From Prochloraceae cyanobacterium PL24a_bin.78 (lineage in GTDB: Bacteria > Cyanobacteriota > Cyanobacteriia > Cyanobacteriales > JANQIW01), in contig JANQIW010000107.1 in assembly GCA_028281945.1 (NCBI GenBank), positions 1-64,000 on the forward strand: a stretch of DNA of 64,000 nt. The letters are read 5' to 3'. The translations under genes were made by a program, and so were the position numbers. Shown one piece after another: positions 17,736 through 27,732 of the stretch. Positions within the stretch are counted from its first letter, which is position 1, and each line of letters begins with the position of its first letter. Below the pieces are notes generated by a model, which saw only the letters and a list, made by a program, of their open reading frames with translations, searched no databases and was not told the DNA's origin.

Positions 17736-19301
17736 TTAGTTAATTCTGGTTAGATTTACTCTAGGGTTATTTTGTGGTAATCTTCTTGTTCTAACTAGAT
17801 TTCTTTCTTGTTGTCTTGCCAATCTTTCTTGTTGTCTTTCTTGTTGTCTTGTCAATCTTTCTTGTTGTCTTTCTTGTTCTCTTGCCAATCTTTCTTGTTG
17901 TCTTTCTTGTTGTCTTGTCAATCTTTCTTGTTCCCTTTCAATTCTTTGTTTAATTCTTTCTCTGATTTGTTCTGCTCTTCTTTCTTCTTTTTCTTGTTCT
18001 CGTTGGTAATTGTCATTAATTTGCTCGTCTAAAGGTGATTGAAATCTTGTGGTAACAGCTGTTGGAGAATTACTATTGATAATTGATCTTAGTTGTTTAT
18101 TCATTAAACTATCACTATTAGATTCGACTTCTGAAAATTGATTAGAAGTATCTTGAAAATCATTGATTTGATTTGGATTGCCACCAGTTTGATTGGCCAC
18201 AACACCTGTTACTCGAATCCGCAAGTTGCTATTATTTAAATCCGGTTCTAAGATTTGTTCTTGTACTTCAGGAGATAAACCTTGTAAGGAAATATTACTT
18301 GAATTAAGAATTGGATTGACAAAAGAACCTTGTTCTCTAAATAAGTTTCTTGATATATTTTGAATTTCTCTACTAGTATTTGTATTTGAAGATTCTAAAG
18401 AATTACTGTTTAAAAGTTGTTCTAGACTTATCAAATTTGTATTATCTAATGGAGTGGATTGATTGGCAAAATTGGGATTTCCACTTATTCCAGAACCATT
18501 TTCTCCTCTGAGATTTTCTGGAAGTGGGATAGTATTCCTTGGTCTAATTGCAGAAATATTTTGATCACTAAGATCTGTTCTAGGTGTCCTGGGGGGATTA
18601 AAATCTACTATTCCATTATATTCAGTTCTTAATCTAGGTGTCCCAGTAATTTCAAAACTATAAACTCCTTCAAAAATGTCTTCAAGGCCTGTTTGAGAAA
18701 GTATTGGCACATCGGTTCCAAGAACTACATTATCAAAACCTTCTACTCTTAATTGACTGAAACTATCTAGAAGACTACCCAAGGTAAGGGATGTCTCATC
18801 ATCATCAAACCCTACTGTAATAGGCAAAGTATCTTCTAAACCTAAAATGATATTTCCTCTAATTCCTGATAAATCTTCCCCAATTATTGTTCTTCTATTG
18901 TCAAAATCATTTCCAGAGAGAATTCTAATATTTGAACCATAATTTTCAATTTGTAATCCTGAATTTAATCCTATATCTATTGGTAGTAATGATTCTTGTA
19001 ATAATGATTCTTGTAATAATGATTCTCTTTGTATTTCCACAAAATCATAACCTGATAGTCTAGGTTGGATCAAATAATCATTGTTGATTTGGGAGCCTAT
19101 GGTTATTTCTGGGGATATAAGATTGAGGAATAATTGTTCTTCAGATAAACCTAATCCTATGGGTAAGATAGATTCTTCTAATAAAGGGTTTTGTTCTACT
19201 TGTTTTAAAGTAGCACTATTTACTCTACAATTAATACAATTAAATAAACTCAAGGAAACTACAGTTGCTATTATCGGGAAATTTTTCTTTTTGTTATTCA
19301 T
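17736..19301 (-). CDS. Large exported protein with Q/E/R coiled-coil tail, unknown function
   Basis: The start chosen is the ATG at 19301 (521 residues); an upstream in-frame TTG at 19322 is also possible. The N-terminus (NNKKKNFPIIATVVSLSLFN) looks like a signal peptide. Residues about 50-420 are Ser/Asn/Leu-rich, with a short repeated ESLLQ word (LLQESLLQESLLP). From about 440 the chain is a highly charged helix ending in an array of RQQERQQERLA-type units, encoded by degenerate repeats at 17800-17950. No catalytic domain is recognised. The adhesion-like composition suggests a structural or surface role, but this is a guess. Confidence 0.6.
   Translation of the reverse strand: MNNKKKNFPIIATVVSLSLFNCINCRVNSATLKQVEQNPLLEESILPIGLGLSEEQLFLNLISPEITIGSQINNDYLIQPRLSGYDFVEIQRESLLQESLLQESLLPIDIGLNSGLQIENYGSNIRILSGNDFDNRRTIIGEDLSGIRGNIILGLEDTLPITVGFDDDETSLTLGSLLDSFSQLRVEGFDNVVLGTDVPILSQTGLEDIFEGVYSFEITGTPRLRTEYNGIVDFNPPRTPRTDLSDQNISAIRPRNTIPLPENLRGENGSGISGNPNFANQSTPLDNTNLISLEQLLNSNSLESSNTNTSREIQNISRNLFREQGSFVNPILNSSNISLQGLSPEVQEQILEPDLNNSNLRIRVTGVVANQTGGNPNQINDFQDTSNQFSEVESNSDSLMNKQLRSIINSNSPTAVTTRFQSPLDEQINDNYQREQEKEERRAEQIRERIKQRIEREQERLTRQQERQQERLAREQERQQERLTRQQERQQERLARQQERNLVRTRRLPQNNPRVNLTRIN
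17800..17950 (-). repeat. Degenerate repeat encoding QQERLxRQQER
   Basis: On the plus strand the words tcttgttgtctt and ccaatctttcttg recur with a period near 36-39 bp. They encode the Arg/Gln/Glu-rich coiled-coil tail of the exported protein at 17736-19301. Confidence 0.8.
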
Positions 19302-19389
19302 TGTTTTTATGATTTTCTCCAATTTTAATATAGATTATTTTTTTTAATTATTGATTATTTAGCATAACATACTAAATCTATTGAGATAT

Positions 19390-20748
19390 TTAAAATGTTG
19401 AAAAATTTTCTTTTTTTATAGACGTGACCATTTTCTGATCTATATCTAATTCTCTACAGACTATTTCTGCTAGTTTAGAAGCTGCTCCAGATTTGCCTCG
19501 TAAATTGACTAAATTAATTCTAATTTTTTCTAATTTTTGAGGATTTTCTAATAATTCTAAGACTTTTTCTCCTACTTGTCTAGGTGATAATTCCCCGATT
19601 AATTCTGGAAGAATTTCTTGTTTTGCCCAGATATTGGGCCAAGCATATAATTTTTTATATTTAATCGTATATTTTAGTACTAACCAATTAATTAATTTAG
19701 CAAAACTAGAGCCTAATATAGGTAAATTTGCTAAGATCCCCGGTATCCCATCCCATGCTCGCATAGCATCTAATTGTTGGGTAGGAATTAAAACGATGGC
19801 TGGAATTGCTAATGATCCTAATTCTGCTGTATTTGCTCCTACTGTAGTTAAACAGAGGCTACATTGGGATAATTTTTGATATGCTGGAAATTCTGTGATT
19901 AGTTCTATTTTTGTTCCTTTTGGAGTTTGAAGATAAATGCTACCATTGCTATTTTCACCTAGGGTTTGTTGAAGTTTTCCTGTAACTCCACCTATTTTTT
20001 CAATGATGGGATTAAATTGGGAATCGGCAAATTTTGCTAATGTCTCTATATCTAGAGTTGGAGCTACGGGAATTATGAATCTGGTTTGAGGCCTTTGAGT
20101 TTGAATATATTCGGCTGTGGCTAAACATAGTGGGACCCCTTGTTTTAATTTAGCTGGTTTTGATCCTGGTAATAAGCCTATTAATTCTAAATTTTTGTTA
20201 TTTTCTTGGGTATTCGGGGAGGTTTTTTGTGCTAAATCTGCCATTAAATCTCCTACCACTGTAAATTTATGGTGGTATTTTTGCGGTATTTTCCTGAGGA
20301 TTTCTGATTTCATCACTCCAAATCTATCCACGAATTGTAACCAACGGGCATCCCATTCTGCATATACTATACTAATATATCCTAATCTTTGAGCAATTGC
20401 TACTGTAAAGAATTGATCTCCACCTAAAAATAATACTACTCCTTTTTTATGCCAATCCCAGTTATTTTTTGTCTTCCCTAATACCAAGAAATCCATAAAG
20501 TATTTGGCATCCATCACTCGATCGACTCCTGGAAATGATTGAGCTAATTGTACTTCTTTTCCTGTAGCATTAGGACAAGGTGATAATATTACTGAAATTC
20601 GACACTTTTCTGAATAATGATCCAGTTTTTGCTTAATTGCTTTCACTACTGGTAATACCCATGTAATTAATTCTCCGGGTCCATTGGAGAGAATTAAAAG
20701 ATCTAATGGTTGTATGGCTTGGGTTTTCAATTTTTTTTTAGATTTCAA
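19390..20748 (-). CDS. Lipid-A-disaccharide-synthase-related protein
   Basis: This 452-residue protein has a GT-B-like N-terminal block (LDLLILSNGPGELITWVLPVVKAI) and blocks such as VLFLGGDQFFTVAIAQRLGY, GLLPGSKPAKLKQG and LCLTTVGANTAELGSLAIPAIVLIPTQQ-type sequence. This matches the LpxB-like paralogue conserved in cyanobacteria. The true LpxB makes the lipid A disaccharide; the reaction of this paralogue is not established. It is monocistronic and divergent from chlH, with a 254-bp shared upstream region. Confidence 0.82.
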   Translation of the reverse strand: MKSKKKLKTQAIQPLDLLILSNGPGELITWVLPVVKAIKQKLDHYSEKCRISVILSPCPNATGKEVQLAQSFPGVDRVMDAKYFMDFLVLGKTKNNWDWHKKGVVLFLGGDQFFTVAIAQRLGYISIVYAEWDARWLQFVDRFGVMKSEILRKIPQKYHHKFTVVGDLMADLAQKTSPNTQENNKNLELIGLLPGSKPAKLKQGVPLCLATAEYIQTQRPQTRFIIPVAPTLDIETLAKFADSQFNPIIEKIGGVTGKLQQTLGENSNGSIYLQTPKGTKIELITEFPAYQKLSQCSLCLTTVGANTAELGSLAIPAIVLIPTQQLDAMRAWDGIPGILANLPILGSSFAKLINWLVLKYTIKYKKLYAWPNIWAKQEILPELIGELSPRQVGEKVLELLENPQKLEKIRINLVNLRGKSGAASKLAEIVCRELDIDQKMVTSIKKENFSTF

Positions 20749-21002
20749 AATATTTTTAAGTATTATAATTGCTTTCTTTGGTTTAAATATAATACGTTAA
20801 GTTTTTTAAGAAATACAAAAGTAATTGCTCAATTAATGATAAATTTTTGTAAAGAAATTTTTCTAGTTTTTTTCAAAATGTGTCGAAAAAAGCGAAAAAT
20901 CGATCAAACATGAACATTTTTTGCTAAAAACACATAGAGAAGTAATTTGCAATCAAATCAGTAGATTTACCAATTGCCGTCATCATAAGGAGAATCAATT
21001 AT

Positions 21003-24000
21003 ATGTTTACTAGCGTCAAGTCCACCATTCGACAAATCGAACCGAAAACTGAGAAAAAATATTTACTCAAGGTGGTCTATGTAGTGCTAGAGCCTCAATA
21101 CCAAAGCTCTCTATCCGCTGCCGTTAAACACATCAACCAATCTAATCCCAATTTAGGAATATCTATCAGTGGCTATCTGATTGAAGAATTACGAGATCCT
21201 CAAAATTACGAACAATTCCAAAAAGATCTTGCTGTAGCTAATATTTTCATCGGCTCCCTCATTTTCATTGAAGATTTAGCTGATAAAGTGGTCGCTGCTG
21301 TAAAACCCCATCGCGATCGTCTAGATGCTGCTATAGTTTTCCCTTCCATGCCTCAGGTAATGCGCCTCAATAAACTTGGTAGCTTCTCTATGGCCCAATT
21401 AGGCCAATCTAAAAGTGCTATTGCTCAATTTATGCGGAAACGTAAAGAAAATTCAGGGGCTTCTTTCCAAGATGGAATGCTGAAATTACTCCGCACTTTG
21501 CCAAAAGTACTTAAATATATGCCTATGGATAAGGCCCAAGATGCTCGGAATTTTATGTTGAGTTTCCAATACTGGTTAGGAGGCTCCGCGGAAAACTTGG
21601 AAAACTTCCTCTTGATGTTAGCGGATAAATATTCCCTCAAAGGCAAGTTAAACTCCCAAGAGCTTTTGAATTATCAAGAGCCTGTAGTTTACCCTGATAT
21701 GGGTATTTGGCATCCTCTAGCACCGAAAATGTTTGAAGATCTTCAAGAATATCTCGACTGGCACAAAAATCGGGATGATATTGATGATGATCTCAAAGAT
21801 CCTTTAGCTATTTGTATTGGTTTAGTAATACAACGCACCCATCTAGTGACAGGAGATGATGCTCACTATGTTGCGATGGTACAAGAATTAGAAGCTATGG
21901 GTGCAAGGGTAATTCCAGTATTTGCTGGGGGATTGGATTTCTCTAAACCTGTGGATACTTATTTCTGGGATAGCAAAACTAAAAAATCCATTGTGGATGC
22001 AGTGGTTTCTTTAACAGGATTTGCTTTAGTCGGTGGGCCTGCTCGACAAGATCATCCTAAAGCTATAGAATCTTTAAAACGCCTCAATCGTCCTTATATG
22101 GTGTCTTTACCTTTGGTATTCCAAACTACTGAAGAATGGGAAAACAGCGATCTGGGATTACACCCTATTCAAGTAGCACTACAAATTGCTATTCCTGAGT
22201 TGGATGGAGCCATCGAACCTATTATCCTTTCAGGAAGGGATGGTAATACAGGAAAAGCCATTGCACTACAAGATCGTATTGAAGCCATAGCCCAACGTGC
22301 CATGAAATGGGCTGTATTACGGAAAAAACCCAAATTAGACAAGAAAGTTGCTATTACTGTATTTAGTTTCCCTCCTGATAAGGGCAACATCGGAACCGCT
22401 GCATATCTAGATGTTTTTGGCTCTATTTATGAGGTAATGAAGGCTCTGAAAAATAATGGCTATGATATTGAAAATCTTCCCGATTCTCCTAAAGCTTTGA
22501 TGGAAGAAACTCTCCACGATGCCCAAGCACAATATCAAAGTCCAGAATTAAATATTGCCTACCGTATGTCTGTAGAACAATACGAACGCTTTACTCCTTA
22601 TTCTGTGCGTTTAGAGGAAAACTGGGGACCACCTCCTGGACATCTAAATTCTGATGGTCAAAATCTTCTAGTTTATGGAAAGGAATTTGGCAATGTCTTT
22701 ATCGGGGTTCAACCTACTTTTGGTTATGAAGGGGATCCTATGCGTTTGTTATTCTCTCGCTCTGCTAGTCCTCATCATGGTTTTGCGGCTTTCTATACTT
22801 ATTTAAATCATATTTGGAAAGCTGATGCTGTCTTACATTTTGGGACTCATGGGTCTCTAGAATTTATGCCTGGTAAGCAAATGGGAATGTCTGGTGAATG
22901 TTATCCTGATAATTTAATTGGTAATGTTCCTAATCTTTACTATTATGCTGCTAATAATCCTTCTGAAGCTACTATCGCTAAACGTCGTAGTTATGCGGAA
23001 ACTATCTCTTATTTGACTCCTCCTGCTGAAAATGCTGGTTTATATAAAGGGTTAAAGGAGTTGAGCGAGTTGATTGGTTCTTATCAAACTCTAAAAGATA
23101 GTGGTCGAGGTATTCCTATTGTGAATACTATTATGGATAAGTGTCGTTTGGTTAATCTTGATCGTGATATTGAGTTACCAGAAAGTGATGCTAAGGAGCT
23201 ATCGGCTGAGGAAAGGGATACTATTGTGGGTTTGGTTTATAAGAAATTAATGGAAATCGAATCCCGTTTGTTACCTTGTGGTTTACACGTGGTTGGTAAA
23301 CCTCCTACTGCTGAAGAAGCTGTGGCGACTCTAGTGAATATCGCTAGTTTGGATCGTGAAGAAGATGGAATTATTTCTTTACCTCGAATTATTGCTAATA
23401 GTATTAATCGGGATATTGATGAGATTTATCAAAATAACGATCGTGGTATTTTAGAAGATGTGGACTTGTTAGTGCAAATTACCCAAGCTACAAGGGTTGC
23501 TGTAAGTTCTTTGGTTGAAGCGCAAGTGGATAGTGAAGGAAGGGTTTCTACTATTTCTAAGTTGAATCTGTTTAATTTCATTAAAAAAGCTCCTTGGATT
23601 GAGAAACTTAATGAATTAGATTATCCTGTGGATGCTGAAGCTATGAAGCCTTTGTTTGAGTATCTGGAGTTTTGCCTTGAACAAGTCTGTGCTGATAATG
23701 AATTAGGTGCTTTACTTAAGGCTTTAGAAGGTGAATATGTACTTCCCGGACCAGGTGGTGATCCTATTCGTAACCCTAATGTGTTGCCTACTGGTAAGAA
23801 TATTCATGCTCTCGATCCTCAGTCAATCCCTACTATGGCTGCTGTTAAGTCGGCTAAAGTAGTAGTCGATCGTCTTTTAGACCGACAAATGAGAGATAAT
23901 AATGGGAAATATCCTGAAACTATTGCTACTGTTTTATGGGGTACAGATAATATCAAGACTTATGGTGAATCACTTGCCCAAATTATGTGGATGGTTGGGG

Positions 24001-24980
24001 TGACACCTGTACCTGATGCTTTGGGAAGGGTGAATAAGTTAGAGTTAATTCCTTTAGAAGAGTTGGGAAGACCTCGTATTGATGTGGTAGTAAATTGTTC
24101 TGGTGTGTTCCGAGATTTATTTATTAATCAGATGAATCTTTTAGACCAGGCAGTTAAAATGGCAGCAGAGGCAAATGAGCCTTTGGAAATGAATTTTGTC
24201 CGCAAACACGCTTTAGAACAATCGAAAGAAATGGGATTAACTCTTCGTCAAGCTGCTACTCGTGTGTTTTCTAATGCTTCTGGTTCTTATTCTTCTAATA
24301 TTAACTTGGCTGTGGAAAATAGCAGTTGGGAAGAAGAGGCTGAGTTACAGGAGATGTATTTGAAGCGTAAGAGTTTTGCTTTTAATTCAGATAATCCAGG
24401 AGTGATGGATGATAACCGTAAGTTGTTTGAATCTTCTTTGAAATCTGCTGAGGTTACTTTCCAAAATCTGGATTCTTCTGAAATTAGTCTTACAGATGTA
24501 TCTCATTATTTCGATTCTGATCCTACTAAAGTGGTTGCTAGTTTGCGAGATGATAAGAAAAAACCTACTGCTTATATCGCTGATACTACTACGGCTAATG
24601 CTCAAGTTCGGACTTTATCTGAAACAGTGCGTTTGGATTCCCGTACTAAGATGTTGAATCCTAAGTGGTATGAGGGAATGTTGAGTCATGGTTATGAAGG
24701 TGTTCGCGAGTTATCTAAGCGTTTGGTGAATACCATGGGTTGGAGTGCTACTGCTGATGCGGTTGATAATTGGGTTTATGAGGATGTTAATACTACTTTT
24801 ATTGATGATGAAGAGATGCGTAATCGTCTTATGAATCTTAATCCCCATTCTTTCCGTAAAATTGTTGGTACTTTATTAGAAGTTAATGGTCGTGGTTATT
24901 GGGAAACTTCTGAGAATAATCTCGATCGTTTACGGGATTTATATCAAGAAGTAGAAGATCGTATTGAAGGGGTTGAATAA
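21003..24980 (+). CDS. chlH: Magnesium chelatase subunit H
   Basis: ChlH is the porphyrin-binding catalytic subunit that, with ChlI and ChlD and stimulated by Gun4, inserts Mg2+ into protoporphyrin IX: the first committed step of chlorophyll synthesis. The 1325-residue length is normal. The N-terminal DUF3479 part ([18 protein letters not shown]) precedes the CobN/ChlH body, with [38 protein letters not shown] and [21 protein letters not shown] as family hallmarks. An aaggaga site lies 9-10 nt before the ATG. It is monocistronic; chlI and chlD are not in the window. Confidence 0.97.
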   Translation: MFTSVKSTIRQIEPKTEKKYLLKVVYVVLEPQYQSSLSAAVKHINQSNPNLGISISGYLIEELRDPQNYEQFQKDLAVANIFIGSLIFIEDLADKVVAAVKPHRDRLDAAIVFPSMPQVMRLNKLGSFSMAQLGQSKSAIAQFMRKRKENSGASFQDGMLKLLRTLPKVLKYMPMDKAQDARNFMLSFQYWLGGSAENLENFLLMLADKYSLKGKLNSQELLNYQEPVVYPDMGIWHPLAPKMFEDLQEYLDWHKNRDDIDDDLKDPLAICIGLVIQRTHLVTGDDAHYVAMVQELEAMGARVIPVFAGGLDFSKPVDTYFWDSKTKKSIVDAVVSLTGFALVGGPARQDHPKAIESLKRLNRPYMVSLPLVFQTTEEWENSDLGLHPIQVALQIAIPELDGAIEPIILSGRDGNTGKAIALQDRIEAIAQRAMKWAVLRKKPKLDKKVAITVFSFPPDKGNIGTAAYLDVFGSIYEVMKALKNNGYDIENLPDSPKALMEETLHDAQAQYQSPELNIAYRMSVEQYERFTPYSVRLEENWGPPPGHLNSDGQNLLVYGKEFGNVFIGVQPTFGYEGDPMRLLFSRSASPHHGFAAFYTYLNHIWKADAVLHFGTHGSLEFMPGKQMGMSGECYPDNLIGNVPNLYYYAANNPSEATIAKRRSYAETISYLTPPAENAGLYKGLKELSELIGSYQTLKDSGRGIPIVNTIMDKCRLVNLDRDIELPESDAKELSAEERDTIVGLVYKKLMEIESRLLPCGLHVVGKPPTAEEAVATLVNIASLDREEDGIISLPRIIANSINRDIDEIYQNNDRGILEDVDLLVQITQATRVAVSSLVEAQVDSEGRVSTISKLNLFNFIKKAPWIEKLNELDYPVDAEAMKPLFEYLEFCLEQVCADNELGALLKALEGEYVLPGPGGDPIRNPNVLPTGKNIHALDPQSIPTMAAVKSAKVVVDRLLDRQMRDNNGKYPETIATVLWGTDNIKTYGESLAQIMWMVGVTPVPDALGRVNKLELIPLEELGRPRIDVVVNCSGVFRDLFINQMNLLDQAVKMAAEANEPLEMNFVRKHALEQSKEMGLTLRQAATRVFSNASGSYSSNINLAVENSSWEEEAELQEMYLKRKSFAFNSDNPGVMDDNRKLFESSLKSAEVTFQNLDSSEISLTDVSHYFDSDPTKVVASLRDDKKKPTAYIADTTTANAQVRTLSETVRLDSRTKMLNPKWYEGMLSHGYEGVRELSKRLVNTMGWSATADAVDNWVYEDVNTTFIDDEEMRNRLMNLNPHSFRKIVGTLLEVNGRGYWETSENNLDRLRDLYQEVEDRIEGVE

Positions 24981-25180
24981 TCTTTTTCCTTTTTAATTCA
25001 GTTTTGAATTAGTTTTGAATTAGTTTGAATATCAAGTGCGGTTGCTAAATGCGATCGTACTTTTTTTCTATCTTAATGATATGCTGTAATACAAAAATAG
25101 TGAAGAATCTTGCCATGGAAGAAAGAGTAGAATATACTATTAAGTAGGATAATTTCATCTACTCAATGGAAGGGAAAAAA

Positions 25181-25441
25181 ATGGGAATGGTTAAAAAAAG
25201 CATTACTGTCACACAAGAACAAGATAACTGGATTAAGGCTCAGATTGCCTCTGGACATTATGGTAATGAAAGTGAGATATTCCGCGATCTGATTCGTGAG
25301 AGAGTGAATCGAGAAGCAGAAATAGAAACAATTCGCATGGCATTGATTGAAGGAGAAAAAAGCCGTATCAGCAAAAAAACACCAGAAGATGTGAGAGGCG
25401 CAGTTCAGGAGAGGTTGAGAAAAAATGGCCAACAATGTTAG
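25181..25441 (+). CDS. ParD-family antitoxin without its toxin
   Basis: This is a ribbon-helix-helix antitoxin: SITVTQEQDNWIKAQIASG is the DNA-binding N-terminus, and YGNESEIFRDLIRER leads to the toxin-wrapping C-terminus. I choose the ATG at 25181, because ggaaggg lies 6 nt upstream; ATGs at 25166 and 25187 are also in frame. ParE normally starts overlapping the antitoxin stop. Here the overlapping frame (ATG at 25425) reads only six codons (MANNVR) before a stop, and a convergent gene ends 45 bp later. The toxin has therefore been lost and this is an orphan antitoxin. Confidence 0.85.
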   Translation: MGMVKKSITVTQEQDNWIKAQIASGHYGNESEIFRDLIRERVNREAEIETIRMALIEGEKSRISKKTPEDVRGAVQERLRKNGQQC

Positions 25442-25485
25442 GTGAAAAAAGTTATACTTTTATCTTTAAATTTAGTAATGTTTAT

Positions 25486-25896
25486 TTAACAACTTTCTAG
25501 GAAAATCTTCCTCTTACAACCATCAAATATGATTCGATATCTATTGAGCAAATTTCTACCAATAAGCACATATTCGCCAATATCTAAGTTAGCACAGCAA
25601 AAAACTTTAACCCGATCGAAAACCTGATTATAAATATTAATACCAATTATATAAGGTACTCCTGTAACTATTGCTTTGTCTACTATTCCTTGAAGTTGCA
25701 CCGACTTATGTAGTCCAATTGAAGTTGGTTGTAACTTATTAATTAGTTCAGGAGAAACTAGAGTAAAGTCACTACCAGTATCTAAAATTCCTTCTGTTTT
25801 AATAATTGTTTTAGTTTCTAAGTTTTGTAATCTAAGAGGCAATATCGAAATAGGAGAATCAATCCCTTTAATTGTTTGATAATCAAAACTTTCCAT
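25486..25896 (-). CDS. Retropepsin-like aspartic protease
   Basis: This 136-residue single-domain protein has the aspartyl-protease signature ILDTGSDFTLVS (catalytic Asp in D-T-G, about residues 38-40) and the distal hydrophobic-hydrophobic-Gly motif VLIGRNLLNRYRIIFDG. It should be active as a homodimer. It lies 28 bp after a DUF5678-like gene on the same strand, so the two are an operon. That coupling to a small acidic partner resembles toxin-antitoxin architecture, but no such function is established. Confidence 0.82.
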   Translation of the reverse strand: MESFDYQTIKGIDSPISILPLRLQNLETKTIIKTEGILDTGSDFTLVSPELINKLQPTSIGLHKSVQLQGIVDKAIVTGVPYIIGINIYNQVFDRVKVFCCANLDIGEYVLIGRNLLNRYRIIFDGCKRKIFLESC

Positions 25897-25924
25897 TTTT
25901 AAATTGTGATAGGATTACTTCGTT

Positions 25925-26302
25925 TTATGGGGTTACTTTGGTAACAAAAACACTTTTTTGAGATGGATTTTTTTGCTCAATAACTCTTATTAATAATGCT
26001 TCTTCATCATTATCAAAATCAATAACATTCCCATCTTCAAACCAGACATATTTACCAGAATATTTAGACAATAATTGCGATCGTTTTTCCTCAAAAAGTA
26101 GAGCTTGTTGTTGAGTATATTGGTAACTTTCGGAATCAGGATATAATTTTTCCAATTGTTTTTCCTTAATAATTTGGTCTATTTTTTCTCTAATTTCTAG
26201 CAAGACTTCTAGATTTTCCTCTCTTAAATTATCCAATTCTTTTTCTATCCAATTGAGAGCAATACTTGATTTTTTTTCCTGTTGTTGTGTTTTAGGATTC
26301 AT
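25925..26302 (-). CDS. DUF5678-like small protein upstream of the aspartic protease
   Basis: This 125-residue protein has an N-terminal coiled coil (about 15-65) and a compact C-terminal unit, LLSKYSGKYVWFEDGNVIDFDNDEEALLIRV, ending VFVTKV. That unit resembles the DUF5678 beta-alpha domain (from memory; unconfirmed). It is the first gene of a two-gene operon with the aspartic protease and is divergent from Uma2 copy B. Confidence 0.6.
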   Translation of the reverse strand: MNPKTQQQEKKSSIALNWIEKELDNLREENLEVLLEIREKIDQIIKEKQLEKLYPDSESYQYTQQQALLFEEKRSQLLSKYSGKYVWFEDGNVIDFDNDEEALLIRVIEQKNPSQKSVFVTKVTP

Positions 26303-26319
26303 TATTTAATTCCTCTTTA

Positions 26320-26375
26320 ATTGTCAATTTAGGCAACTATTCTATTTAATATTATAAGCAAATTAGTTAAAGTTT
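26320..26375. repeat. Promoter-region repeat, copy 1 of 2
   Basis: The segment caatttaggcaactattcta followed by tttaatattataagcaaatt recurs at 27105-27155 with a few changes. It sits in the divergent promoter region of the DUF5678-like gene and Uma2 copy B. Confidence 0.75.
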
Positions 26376-26453
26376 ATCTATGGTATTTTTAAGATGGATG
26401 ATTATAATGAATAAAAGAGAGGATAAACAAAGTAATTAGTGGAGATATAATTT

Positions 26454-27029
26454 ATGACAAACTTTACACTAAATATAGACTCAATTCAACTTAGCGAAGA
26501 ACAATTTTTGCAACTTTGTAGTAACAATAGAGATTTAAGATTTGAGAGGAATTCTAGAGGAGATTTAATCATTATGCCACCAGCAGGAGGGCAAACTGGC
26601 AATCATAATGCTACAATTACGGCTCAATTATCTCTTTGGAATGAAGAAAATAAATTAGGTTTAGTATTCGATTCTTCTGCTGGTTTTAAACTGCCAAATA
26701 ATGCAATTCGCTCCCCAGATACTTCTTGGATACCTTTAGCAACTTGGAATAATTTTACACCACAACAACAAGAGAAATTCTTACCAATATGTCCCGATTT
26801 TCTCATTGAATTAGGGGAACCAACAGATACTTTAAACTCACTAAGAGAAAAAATGATTGAGTATCGAGATAATGGCACTCGTTTAGGATGGTTAATTAAT
26901 CCCCAAAATACTCAGGTAGAAATCTATCGCCAAGGTAAAGAAGTAGAGATATTAGATTCTCCCAATACCATCTCAGGAGAGGATGTTTTACCGGGTTTTG
27001 TTCTCAATCTTGAATTCATTTGGGAATAA
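26454..27029 (+). CDS. Uma2-family (DUF820) protein, copy B
   Basis: This 191-residue paralogue of copies A and C starts with nearly the same MTNFTLNIDSIQL block. The family acid in SPDTSWIP and the lysine in LREKMIEYRDNG are present. The second motif reads IELGEP where the siblings have IEL(R/K)SP, and the substrate-loop block is IIMPPAGG instead of IIMSPTGG. The copy may be catalytically altered. It lies in the ParD/aspartic-protease patch and is transcribed alone. Confidence 0.86.
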   Translation: MTNFTLNIDSIQLSEEQFLQLCSNNRDLRFERNSRGDLIIMPPAGGQTGNHNATITAQLSLWNEENKLGLVFDSSAGFKLPNNAIRSPDTSWIPLATWNNFTPQQQEKFLPICPDFLIELGEPTDTLNSLREKMIEYRDNGTRLGWLINPQNTQVEIYRQGKEVEILDSPNTISGEDVLPGFVLNLEFIWE

Positions 27030-27104
27030 TATAGGGCGAGAATATCCCACTAAACAGTTTTTAAAATAAAATTCAAGGTACAGATACCTATTATAAATTT
27101 TCAA

Positions 27105-27155
27105 TTTAGGCAAATATTATATTTAATATTATAAGACAATGAATTAAAGTATATT
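27105..27155. repeat. Promoter-region repeat, copy 2 of 2
   Basis: Second copy of the 26320-26375 segment (caatttaggcaaatattata then tttaatattataag). It lies downstream of Uma2 copy B and about 200 bp upstream of the His-rich peptide gene. Confidence 0.75.
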
Positions 27156-27356
27156 TACTAGCAGTAAGTAAACCTACTCATCTGAAGCTGTTAATGATTA
27201 AAAACCCAGAAAACCTTAATGTATTTCATATGTAGTTCTCAACATAAACTCAGATTCAGGAGTTTAACTTGTAGATAAGAAGAAATTAAATAATTAGATT
27301 TCTAAAGCTTAATTTCTAAAACTTAAATTGTTGTTTCTTATATTGAGGTAAAAATT

Positions 27357-27596
27357 ATGAATATTAAAACTACTATTGCGACTTTAGCTGCTTTAACTAT
27401 CTTATCCCCAGGAATTGCTCAAAGCGCACAGCTTTCCACTAATTCCAACAACGTATTAAATCCTACTCATCAAAGTAGTGTTAATTCTAATAATGAGTTA
27501 TTAATAGCTAATCGCAGAGGGCATCATCATAGAGGGCATCATCCCAAGAAAAAAGTTGTTTGTTTTAACAATGTCTGTACTCTTATCAAGAAATAG
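27357..27596 (+). CDS. Small His-rich exported peptide
   Basis: This 79-residue protein has a signal peptide (hydrophobic 5-20, predicted cut after AQSA near 24). The mature part is Asn/Ser-rich, then RRGHHHRGHHPKKK (about 53-66), then a CFNNVC motif that could form a small disulfide loop. The His cluster suggests metal binding or a cationic surface role; neither is proven. A ttgaggt site precedes the ATG and a good terminator follows, so it looks like a real monocistronic gene. Confidence 0.65.
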   Translation: MNIKTTIATLAALTILSPGIAQSAQLSTNSNNVLNPTHQSSVNSNNELLIANRRGHHHRGHHPKKKVVCFNNVCTLIKK

Positions 27597-27675
27597 TTAG
27601 ATTTTCAATAATAATAAATATACAAAATTATATTATTTATTCTAGCACTAAATTCAATCCTAGAAATGTTAAGCT

Positions 27676-27699
27676 ATTCCCTATATAGGGAATTTTTTT
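27676..27699 (+). terminator. Rho-independent terminator after the His-rich peptide
   Basis: attccc / gggaat pairs around a tatata loop and is followed directly by a seven-T run. Confidence 0.8.
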
Positions 27700-27732
27700 A
27701 TTGGCAATTACAAAATCAAATAGTTAAAAATC

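Noticed and set aside
17808-18032. Cys/Phe/Leu/Ser-rich plus-strand frame
   Set aside because: Antisense shadow of the QQER repeats of the exported protein.
25425-25485. ParE toxin gene overlapping parD
   Set aside because: The overlapping frame stops after six codons and no ParE motif is seen in the remaining bases.
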